Shown: positions 9,452 through 18,157 of the stretch, in pieces
Position numbering within the stretch: position 1 is the first letter of the stretch
How the letters are laid out: each line of letters opens with the position of its first letter
DNA from: Paulinella micropora
Taxonomy: Eukaryota; Cercozoa; Imbricatea; Euglyphida
DNA length: 64,000 nt
NCBI GenBank assembly: GCA_009731375.1
Contig: BJOX01000005.1
Coordinates: 1,627,734-1,691,733 of the forward strand
Reading direction: 5' to 3'
Position numbers and translations under genes: made by a program
Notes under the pieces: model-generated
The model's input: only the letters and a program-made list of their open reading frames with translations
Databases searched by the model: none
What the model was told of the DNA's origin: nothing

Positions 9452-10935
9452 GGTATATTTTTATATGATACAGATAATACAAGCTGGGGTATTTATATTT
9501 ATATGGCAACTAATCAAGGAGCTACGAATACTAGAAGTTTAGCAGGTGGTTCAGCAGTTGCAGGAAATGATTTCATTCAATGGGCTATGAGATTTAGATG
9601 TAATGCTGGTTCAGATACTGGTTTTATATGGGAGAATTCATCAGAACAATTGTTAATGTCGTTGAATGGACTCAATGGGACTTTATGGACGAAAGGATTA
9701 CTAACTGCAAATGCGGGAATATCTACAACAACATTGGCAACGAGCGATAAAATAACAACAGCAATAGGCAAACCAATAATTATAGGAAACTCAACAAAAG
9801 GAGTGGGGGCAACAGGAGGTTTAGAATTATATGGAACGGCGGCTAATATCGGAGGAGCACATATACAGGCAATAACTTCAACAGACATCTATCCAGTTTT
9901 TCAACAACTAAACTGGGGGCACGACAATATTAATTTAGTTTTTGATGCTTATTATGATGGCACGAACTGGAAATCAAGCCACAGCGGTTCAAATTTTATG
10001 ATTACAAAAGGTGGCAAACTCGTAAATCAGGAATAACAGCAGGAAGCAATATAACTTGGACTGAGGCAATGAACATAAGCACAGCAGGATTATTAACAGC
10101 AAATGCTGGTATTAGTTCGGCACAAACTATTACAATCACGAATTCAGCCTCGCAACTTTACTTTTCGGACGGCACGACAAGCACGTGCGGGATAAGATGG
10201 TCTGACGATAACCACGGCGTATTTTGTCAAAGAAATGCTAATGTGATGTACATTAAAGAGTATGGCGACATATACTTTCAAACAACTGGTTCTGCTACAC
10301 GAGCACATGTAAATATGAATGGAATTTATGTTCCTTCGGCTAGTGCTACTACTTCCGTCCAAATAGGGATTACAAGGTCGGGATATCCTAATGAACCTAT
10401 GATTTTATTAAGGTCTGGTAATAATGCTAATAACCGCGGTTTCATTGGTCATAGTGGCTCACAACTTTATGCTTGGTGTACGTCAAATTCAAACGGCGAA
10501 CCTTCGGGGGGTTATAATTATGTGGCAGTCGGAGGCGGTTGGGGCTACTCATCAGACAGGAGATTGAAAGCGGATATTAAGACATTAGAATGTGGCGATT
10601 GTTGCGAGAAATTACTGAAATTAAATTGTTGCTCGTATTATTGGAAAACAGATGAGAAGAAAGAAAAAAAGAATTGCGGTTTTATTGCGGATGAAGTTAA
10701 AAAAATATTTCCAGAGTTTGTTGAGACTACTGGTATGAAAATAGGCGACGATGAAAACATAGAAGGAATAGAATATACAAGTTTTATACCAATTCTTGTA
10801 AGTGCTTTTCAACACATTACAGAGAAAGTAGATAATTTAGAAAAAGAAAATAAAATTTTGCTTAATATAATACAAGATTTAACCAACCAACTAGCAGAAA
10901 TAAGAGCGGTTGTATTTCCACCTAATGCCCCCTAG
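9452..10935 (+). pseudogene. Tail-fibre C-terminal part with S74 chaperone, copy A
   Basis: Positions 9452-10035 encode fibre repeats (SWGIY, GFIWENSSEQLLMSLNGLNG), and 10069-10935 the distal part. A frameshift near 10010 separates them. The C-terminus from about 10550 is an intramolecular chaperone of the peptidase S74 family. The SSDRRLKADIKTLE motif carries the self-cleavage serine, followed by a coiled-coil (VDNLEKENKILLNIIQDL). S74 domains trimerise phage tail spikes and are then cut off. The 5' part is lost at the G+C-rich junction. Copy B has the fuller version. Confidence 0.7.
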
Positions 10936-11272
10936 ATTACACCCACCACCGCCTATTATTGATATGGCAGATGGCGAACTAACTCCTGAGTTGAAGAACC
11001 GTGTAATTGATATTTCGTTGAAGAATGAAGAAAAAAAAGTAGAACACGAATTAGAAGATAACTGGAATTGTTGTTGTATAAAAAACAGACCAACTGACAG
11101 CAGAATGATTAAGTATCTTTTTCAAATGGCTATCATTATAGCAATCATTACAATTTGCTTAATAAAACTCGCTAAAGATAACTTACCTTGTGAGCAGGCT
11201 AATGTATATGTAGGTATCCTTACACTCTTAATCGGTATCGTTTTACCTTCTCCTTCTACTTCAAAGAAGTGA
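10925..11272 (+). CDS. Two-span small membrane protein, copy A
   Basis: This 115-residue protein starts at MPPRLH and overlaps the fibre stop by 11 bp. A charged N-terminal half ends in a CCCIKN motif. Two hydrophobic segments follow, the first around MAIIIAIITICLIKLA and the second around YVGILTLLIGIVLP. It is conserved in copy B (40857-41211). It is probably a virion or host-membrane protein; I recognise no family. Confidence 0.65.
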   Translation: MPPRLHPPPPIIDMADGELTPELKNRVIDISLKNEEKKVEHELEDNWNCCCIKNRPTDSRMIKYLFQMAIIIAIITICLIKLAKDNLPCEQANVYVGILTLLIGIVLPSPSTSKK

Positions 11273-11506
11273 GCACTCGTATAAGTGTATTTTATACCAA
11301 GAAGCATCACCCGCACATATTAACTGCAATGCTTCATCAAAACTAACACACCAATCTGACATTGGTTTGTAAATACATTTGAATTTAGTGTCAATACCTT
11401 TTTGAATACAATAAACACAACTCTCATTCTTTTTTTCGCTTACACGAGAGTAAAAGTCGCAGGCTGACCGAGCAGAAATATTAATTAATAAAAAGTTTAT
11501 GAGCAT
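11261..11506 (-). CDS. Small secreted Cys-rich protein, copy A
   Basis: This 81-residue ORF is antisense to the surrounding structural genes, with its 3' end overlapping the membrane-protein gene by 12 bp. A hydrophobic N-terminus (MLINFLLINISARSA) looks like a signal peptide. The mature part has six cysteines, including ESCVYCIQKG. The copy B orthologue (41432-41683) preserves the signal peptide and all these cysteines. I recognise no family. Confidence 0.6.
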   Translation of the reverse strand: MLINFLLINISARSACDFYSRVSEKKNESCVYCIQKGIDTKFKCIYKPMSDWCVSFDEALQLICAGDASWYKIHLYECSLL

Positions 11507-11541
11507 TAGTATAGACAACCATTTGTTTTTGACAAGTATCT

Positions 11542-11566
11542 TTATTTTGGAAGTAGTCCAAAATAA
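11542..11566. repeat. Family A hairpin (TTATTTTGGA / TCCAAAATAA)
   Basis: A perfect 10-bp stem with loop AGTAG lies between the divergent starts at 11506 and 11586. It is one member of the copy A hairpin family. Confidence 0.8.
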
Positions 11567-11585
11567 TAAAACAAAATCAAAAAAC

Positions 11586-11946
11586 ATGACTGACTATAAA
11601 CATCAGCGGATTATTTTTCTGAGCAATGATTTTGCGGGAAGTAAAACATTTAATAAAAATATTCAGATGTCATTTACCCCTACAAAAATGAATTGTTAAG
11701 TTTATTCACTACTATAACAACCAAACAGAGACAAAAACCAGAATTCTTTATATGGACAGAATTGGAATTATTGGCTCATTCTCCGACAGCACCACAGCAA
11801 ACATTTCAAACCTCAGTTATAATCTTGGAAATATCGGATGGAGCGACGGGCAATATACATTTAAAGTCCTTGAAACTGACAGCGGAAATATTGATACAGG
11901 AAATTTAGCAGGACGAATTGTTATATGTCTAGAGTTTTTAGGATAA
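11586..11946 (+). pseudogene. Conserved ~120-residue viral protein, copy A (frameshifted)
   Basis: It starts MTDYKHQRIIFLSNDFAG. A stop or frameshift near 11697 splits it from the rest, which includes RILYMDRIGIIG and ends in RIVICLEFLG. The same protein, also frameshifted but elsewhere, lies at 41711-42074 in copy B. It sits just upstream of the ATPase. The family is unknown; a beta-rich minor structural protein is possible. Confidence 0.55.
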
Positions 11947-11982
11947 TAATATATAAAGCATTTGTTTTCGACAAGTCAAATT

Positions 11983-12009
11983 GTTGTTTTGGAAGTAGTC
12001 CAAAACAAC
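11983..12009. repeat. Family A hairpin (GTTGTTTTGGA / TCCAAAACAAC)
   Basis: A perfect 11-bp stem with loop AGTAG lies between the small conserved gene and the ATPase start at 12024. Stem changes relative to 11542-11566 are matched on both arms. Confidence 0.85.
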
Positions 12010-12023
12010 GGAGAAACAAAAAC

Positions 12024-12842
12024 ATGCAAAAAATCAATAATGTCAAGGTGAAGCCAGTAACAAGAGGGTGAAGGAAACAAAAAAGCAAAAGGTTATAAAT
12101 TATTTAATGAGCCGTATGCCAACATATTTCTGCTAGCCCGTAAGAAGAGCGGTAAAACGACAGCACTCTTTGAAATACTGAAACGAACTACCGACAGAAA
12201 GACCCGTATTGTCATTATTGCTTCAACGATACACAAGGACTACATTTATAAAGCAATGGTAAAGCACTTTAAGAACAGAGGAAATCCAATGGCAATTTAT
12301 ACCTTTCTCAAATCAGATGGAGTAAATGTCATTGGTTATGAGTTAGATAAACTGAACAGACAGGATGAGCAACATGAAGGTGAAATTAAACAGGATGAAA
12401 AGGAAATAGAGAAGCCACAATTTCTTTATTTCGGTAAAGAAAAAAAAAGAAAAATACTGAACCAAAAGAGAGGCCAAGCAAGTATATTTCGCCAGAGGTT
12501 GTTTTTGTTTTGGATGATTTAGGAAGTGGATTAAGAGACAAGTCTGTAAGTGATTTGTTAAAAAAGAACAGACACTATAAATCAAAAGTAATTATGTCAA
12601 GCCAGTATCTGAACGACCTACGACCCGAAGCAATTAAGCAGTTAGATTATTTATTAATCTTTCCGGGCCAGTCTCAAGACAAAATGGAACTCGTGTATAA
12701 ACACTTAGACCTATCTTTTGATTTTGATTACTTCATTCAAAAATATCACGAGGCTACAAAGGAACGATTTAATTTTCTGTATGCTTCAAGTGTTGATGAT
12801 GAATTACGGAAGAATTTTAATTTAGCCTATCGCATGCGATAA
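12024..12842 (+). pseudogene. FtsK/HerA-type DNA packaging ATPase, copy A (broken)
   Basis: This would pump the genome into the capsid. Walker A (ARKKSGKTTALFEIL) lies near 12140, and Walker B with adjacent residues (VVFVLDDLGSG region) near 12500-12530. At least two frame breaks exist, one near 12055-12070 and one in the A-rich tract near 12440. The C-terminal part (12510-12842) is open to YRMR. The orthologue in copy B is at 42242-43060. The breaks are at different sites in the two copies. Confidence 0.75.
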
Positions 12843-12929
12843 GCAATTATCACAAGGTGAATAATTTTAGACTAAAATAAAAAAATTATAATTAATTATT
12901 TTTCTGTATTATATATTCATCTATCTTTT

Positions 12930-13253
12930 ATGGTAGTAAAAACGACTCGTGTTGAAGTCATTCCAACAATCGGCAAACGAACTATTAACTCAAGCACCAA
13001 TATGGCTGGAGGTAAAAAGAAGACTGGACGGAAGAAGCAAGGTGGCAAGGGGCAGGCTGGCGGTAAAATTAACTGGCAAAAAGTGGGGAAAACGGCGATG
13101 GCTATTAACAAGTTTCTGAGGGATAACAAGGTAATTTCAAAGACTGCGAATGCTCTTGGTGATGTCGGGGTTCCTTATGCTAGTCGTATAGGCTCTACCG
13201 CCGCGAAACTTGGTTATGGTAAGCAGAGTGGCCGTGGAGCACTTAAGTTTTAA
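12930..13253 (+). CDS. pX/core-like small basic protein, copy A
   Basis: This 107-residue, Lys/Arg/Gly-rich intact ORF has a GGKKKTGRKK cluster, a central KFLRDNKVISKTANALG helix and a GYGxxxGxGALKF tail. This tail and helix arrangement is typical of adenovirus pX-like and adintovirus/virophage small basic core proteins, which condense DNA or act at the inner capsid. An A+T-rich TATA-like stretch precedes the ATG. It is conserved in copy B with a frameshift. Confidence 0.65.
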   Translation: MVVKTTRVEVIPTIGKRTINSSTNMAGGKKKTGRKKQGGKGQAGGKINWQKVGKTAMAINKFLRDNKVISKTANALGDVGVPYASRIGSTAAKLGYGKQSGRGALKF

Positions 13254-13342
13254 AAGATAAAAAAATAGTTTGTGAAATTATGTGGAAATATTTTTTGTTT
13301 ATATAATCTTTGTTTTCAATATTGATTTATTATTTTGGATTA

Positions 13343-13367
13343 TTATTTTGGACTACTTCCAAAATAA
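13343..13367. repeat. Family A hairpin, inverted orientation, with extra half copy
   Basis: TTATTTTGGA and TCCAAAATAA form a 10-bp stem around loop CTACT, the reverse complement of the AGTAG loop elsewhere. A second right arm (CACTACTTCCAAAATAAAG) repeats at 13371-13389. It lies between the core-protein stop and the protease-gene start. Confidence 0.8.
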
Positions 13368-13501
13368 AGACACTACTTCCAAAATAAAGATGAAACAAAA
13401 ACAATGGTTGCTAAGACTAAGAAGGTCAAAAATACCAAGGTAAGACCACCGAGGGTTTATAGAAATAAGAGCGGTAGGCCATATATTATACAGAAGGGAG
13501 A

Positions 13502-13536
13502 GCCCCGACTCGTGCGGGGCATTCGCACACGTGCGA
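13502..13536. repeat. In-frame double hairpin 1
   Basis: Stem GCCCCG/CGGGGC (13502-13507 with 13515-13520) is followed by stem TCGCAC/GTGCGA (13523-13528 with 13531-13536). The orthologous place in copy B (about 43673) has no insert, yet the copy A frame is kept. Confidence 0.8.
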
Positions 13537-13626
13537 CAAAAAAATATTATCTTAATTTCGGTAATAAAACGAATGATATGAGCACACTTCAAATTGTTAA
13601 ACTTTTTATGAAATACTTAAGCAATA

Positions 13627-13660
13627 CGTCCCGCGAGCGGGACGGTCGCTCACGAGCGAC
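13627..13660. repeat. In-frame double hairpin 2
   Basis: Stem CGTCCCGC/GCGGGACG (8 bp, loop GA) is followed by stem GTCGCTC/GAGCGAC (7 bp, loop AC) and then AAA. It shares architecture and 3' end with hairpin 1. It is absent from copy B at the same codons. Confidence 0.85.
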
Positions 13661-15587
13661 AAAGCCACGGACAACTAAGAGGATAAAGACAAAGAAGGAG
13701 GATTTAAGAAAAGTCCAGAGTCTGTCAGAGATTGAACAAAATACGAGAACAGCCATTAATGACCACTTAGACAAACTCAGAAAGGAAAAGTATGAGGGTA
13801 TTGAAGCAATAGAGAAAAAAGAAAAGACAGCACGGGAAGAAATTGAAGCGGAAAAGAAAAGACAAGAAAGAAAAGACATAGAAGATGCTCAGGAAAGACA
13901 AGAGATAATGGATAGGGAACATAAAAGAGAACTGGCAGAGATTAATGAAAGAAAGGAAGAAATAGAAAGGACATTAAGAAGAGAAAGAAAACTCATAGAA
14001 GATGTAAAATATGAAGAAGACAGAAAAAATAGAATACAAGCATTACCGCCACCGCAGCAACAATATATTATGGCACCACAACAGGCACCACCACAAGCAC
14101 CACCATTAGGAGGCCCGCCACAAGCTCCGCCATTAGGAGGTCCGCCACAAGCACCGCCATCAGGCGATCAAACACCATTGAAATCAAAAGAGCAGTATGA
14201 GGAAGAAAAAAAGCACAAGCAGAAAGATATCGAAACACTGAAATTAGCGGGATATACAGATAAGTTCATAAAAAAGATGAGTCGTAAAGACTTACAAAAA
14301 GCCAGTCAAGATATTCAGACGGCTATAGCCACAGCGACATCTTTAGAGGAACAGAAAGGTTAGCAGAAGAATATAAACAAAAACTTGAAAAGGAAGAAAA
14401 GAAAGCAGAAGAAAAGGGTAAGCATCTTGAAAATTTAGTATTCAATCAATTTTTAATCTCTGGATTTTCAAAAACTTATCACCCAACCATTACTATAAAA
14501 GAGTTAGCACAGGCCTTAAAAAAGAGACTAGATAGCGAAGGTCATACAAAATTAAATTACAAAGACACTTCAAAGTGGATAATTGACATGATTAAAAGGT
14601 TTAGTATTGATGTTGGAGATGAAAAGGAAAATGTAAAAAAGAAAAGTAGCGGATTATGCTAGATATGAAGATTATATGGGAAATCTCCAAAATTTTGGAG
14701 ATTATAAGCAAAAAGGTAGTGGAGCAAAGACATTAGAAGAATTAATGGATAAGGTATTTTCAATAAAAACAATTAAAAAATATCTATCCCGCAATGATTG
14801 GAAACACACAATGAACAAAAAGGATTTTGTAAAAACTTTAACTAGCAAAATGACAATAGACCCGAATGTGGATAAACAAGTTTCAACGGATTTAAATATT
14901 GACGAGGGGATGCCACCCCCTACCATACCCCAACCATTAGAGCCACAGCCAGAGCCACAGCCAGAGCCACAGCCAGAGCCACAACCAGAGCAACAGCCAG
15001 AGCAACCACAGCCTGAGCAACCAGAGCAAGAGGAGCCAGAGCAAGAGCAACAGGAAGGAGAGGGACGGGGTCTAATGACCTACGAAATAGACGACATAAT
15101 GAAAAAATATGGATGGTATCTCGGTGCAATAGCCAGTGATGAAATTTACAAGTTGAAGCCCGCAAGCAGAAAGCGATACGGATTTATCATGAATTTGGAT
15201 AATCACAAACAAGCGGGGTCTCATTGGATAGCAGTCTGGGTAAGTATGGATAAAGACAGAAGTGTTGAAGTATATGACGCGCTAGCAGAATATCAACCGA
15301 CTGAAGACTTTCAACAACAAATGAAACGACTAATTGACCGAAGTAATCCAGATAGTTATTTATTAATGAAGGTTAATCAAGTAAAACAACAATCTGATAC
15401 GAGCGACACATGTGGATGGCATAGTATGAGGTTTCTAATGGAAAGAGCGAAAGGTATTAAATTTAAATTTGCTAGTGGATACACAGACTTAAAAGAAGAA
15501 GAAGCTGAAAAATTAAAAGCACAGAATGGTTATGGATTTGAACCTTTATATAAAAGATATTTATCCGTATTATATACTACAAAAAAC

Positions 15588-16376
15588 ATGGAGTATAAGG
15601 GAGGAAGAAGTTCTGGTATCTATTACATAAATAGTAAAAATAGGATAAATGGCACAGACAGCGACTTTACACACTCTTTGGATTTAAGAGGATTGGACAA
15701 TCCAACTCATTGTAAAATTTTACATATCTATGTTCCAAAATCGTATTACTCTGTGGCAAGTCCTTACAACACTTTTACTCTGAGTGAAGATGGCAACGAG
15801 GCACTCATTACGATACCTGAGGGTAACTACACAATGAACAACTTAAAAATTAAACTGTCTGAGGTGCTAACCGCAGATAGCCCCAACAACTACACATACA
15901 CAGTCCCGAGCAACAATACAAACACTGACCCAGAAGACGGCAAGCTAACATTTACCGTAGCAGACAACCTAGGCATCCAACCGCGTATCCACGAAGTAAT
16001 GGGTTTTGAACGGTCATCTACTTATTTCTTTGCTAATAATACACTGAGGTCATCAAATGTCATAATATTGACGGGCGTAAAAACATTGTATCTTCAATCA
16101 GACTTAGTCGGCGAAGGTGACAATCATGTATTACAAGAAATATATACTGCGAATGAAATACCATTCGGCTCTGTCATATATGATGGAAGCGGGTCGGAGT
16201 ATGGTAAAAGACTGTCAGCCAATTCAAACAATGTATTTAGGTTTTACTTGACAGACGAAAACGACCAAGCAATTAATCTTAATGGTTTGGGAATAGTTAT
16301 GACATTGTTGATTTACAGGGAAACGAATTATTTTAATTTATTTAATTCATTCTTCAATTTACTAAAGGCTAGATAA
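15588..16376 (+). CDS. Penton-like minor capsid protein, copy A
   Basis: 262 residues from the ATG of MEYKGGRSSGIYYINSKNR. The chain is beta-rich, as expected of a single jelly roll. It lies between protease and major capsid, the standard position of penton genes in adintoviruses and Polintons. The sequence is intact, but the reading frame is continuous with the protease upstream because the protease stop present in copy B is absent. The orthologue is at 45663-46475. The assignment rests on position, size and composition, plus the general look of the family. Confidence 0.6.
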   Translation: MEYKGGRSSGIYYINSKNRINGTDSDFTHSLDLRGLDNPTHCKILHIYVPKSYYSVASPYNTFTLSEDGNEALITIPEGNYTMNNLKIKLSEVLTADSPNNYTYTVPSNNTNTDPEDGKLTFTVADNLGIQPRIHEVMGFERSSTYFFANNTLRSSNVIILTGVKTLYLQSDLVGEGDNHVLQEIYTANEIPFGSVIYDGSGSEYGKRLSANSNNVFRFYLTDENDQAINLNGLGIVMTLLIYRETNYFNLFNSFFNLLKAR

Positions 16377-16471
16377 ATTAATTTAACATTATTTTTTTTT
16401 CTATAAATATATACATCTATTATACATAATAGATTGTGAATTACTTAATTCTCTGAAAAAACAAAAGAAAA

Positions 16472-18079
16472 ATGCCTGTCCAATAATATTATGGAGGAGA
16501 ACTTACACACAGCCAGAGTGAGCTTATCCGCGGTAAGTATTCGCTTAACAAACTTACTGCCCGCGAAAGTCTTGCGACCGTGCCAATTACCACCGTGGGA
16601 GGAATTGAATCAACTTTTGAAATTCCTACTCGTCCTTTGAACCTTGCGAGGAGTGTGTTGCGATTTACCTACACACCAAATCTGCCTGGTAATGCTGGAA
16701 GATACAACCGAATTCCTATGGACTGCTTGCCTATGATTAAGACAATTGAACTACGAAGCCGAAGCGGTCAGTATCTGTGTAATCTTCAACATGTTGGTAA
16801 TTACACTAAGATGATTTGGAAGCCTGAGATTTCCTATGATAGATTTATGGCTTTGGACAACCACGGGGCTGGGTCTGGTTATGGGTCTATGCTTCAAAAG
16901 TGTAATGCCCCAACTACGGTGGCTGTGCCTGCAAATGGTTATGATGATTTGTATGCTTTGAGTAATACAACCGCTGCAGTTGGAAATGTTACAGCACACA
17001 CTGCTATAGCGACAGTAGGTGGAAATACTTATGCTGATGCTGCAGTTAATGCTGCAATCACTGACCTTGAAGGAAAAATCAACACAGTCAAAGATAACCT
17101 TCGCACATTGGTCACGACATTGAAGGGAGAGGTAAAGAATACCTTTCAACAGCCTTCTGTCACAGCCCGCCGTCATGATGATGCTCTTATTGCTAACGGT
17201 ACTGGTGCTCCTAGTTTCGTTAATGTTGCTTATGAAGAGGCTAAGTATTTTGAAGGTGGAGCCGATAACACCGCTACTCCTGTTATCAATGTGTCTATTC
17301 CTCTTGGTATGCTTTTTGGAACCATTTTTGAAATTGATAAGACTATTGGTTTTAATGAAATTCTTGATTTAAGGATTGTGTGGGAGGGCACTAACAAAAC
17401 CGTATTTTATGGAACTGATGCCCTTAGTGTTGGAGCAGGAGCAACTCTGTTCGGACAGGCTGCAGAGGTTACCAACTTTAACCTCTTTCTTGCTGTTGAA
17501 ACTGACCCGAATGTTATCTTGGGTGTTCAACAAAAGATTGCTGGTGAGGGCTCTTCGTTTAAGACCGAATACCCTATCTCTTGGAAAACTAATCTCGCGG
17601 CGGGCACTCAGTCATTTGTTTTGAAGATGAACCGCTCTCAGGGTGAGAGAATTCGCCGAATTTACACAACTGGATTTAATAATACTGAAACTTCAAATAC
17701 CGCTTTTGATTGTGATAACCGAGCACAGGCTAAGATTACTTCTTATTACACTACTTTGGATAGTAATAGAATTCAGCAGTTTGATATCACTTGTGCCCGA
17801 GATGAAGACTATATGCTTTTGAAGGAAAAACTTAAGGGCTCTGCTGTTTTGAACTCTAATGTGTATAAGTATAACTGGTTCCATGTTGATTTCTGGGACC
17901 ACAACCGCCCACTTTATGACAAGCGAGAAGAAGAGGGTTATGAAGTGGCTAGGCTATCGTTGGACACCGAACGGCGGTATGAATGGAGTGCTGAGGGAGC
18001 AGTCCAATTGAATTATTACACTTATGCTATTCTTCAGAGGACTATCGTCGTGAAGGGAATTGAAATTATGATGAGTTAG
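16472..18079 (+). pseudogene. Hexon-like double-jelly-roll major capsid protein, copy A
   Basis: The gene starts at 16472 (MPVQ) by comparison with copy B (46567). Copy A has a TAA at codon 5 (16484-16486) beside a small insertion. After that the frame is open to 18079, and the next Met that could start translation is at 16580. The protein has the NHGAG and RSQGERIRRIY segments and ends in VLQRTIVVKGIEIMMS-like sequence shared with copy B. It forms the virion shell. From 16872 onward the sequence is part of the tandem amplification. Identification as MCP is from size, gene order and copy B. Confidence 0.65.
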
Positions 18080-18157
18080 AAAAAAGAATAAAATAAAAAG
18101 GAAAATTATTTTTTGTTTCATATACAATCTTTGTTTTCAAGATTAAAAACAAAAACA

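Larger units (their letters stand above)
13404..15587 (+). pseudogene. Coiled-coil protein fused to adenain-like cysteine protease, copy A
   Basis: Copy B shows this to be one gene. The N-terminal part is basic; the middle (13700-14040) is a long charged coiled coil (RKDIEDAQERQEIMDREHKR). A Pro/Gln repeat linker (PQPEPQPEPQPE) lies near 14935-15050. The C-terminal protease has the adenain/Ulp1 order His (SHWIAVWV), Asp (EVYDALA), Gln region and Cys (TCGWHSMRF). It would mature capsid proteins. Frame breaks lie near 14363 and 14640. The protease stop is missing, so it reads on into the penton gene. Two double hairpins interrupt the N-terminal coding part in frame. Confidence 0.7.
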
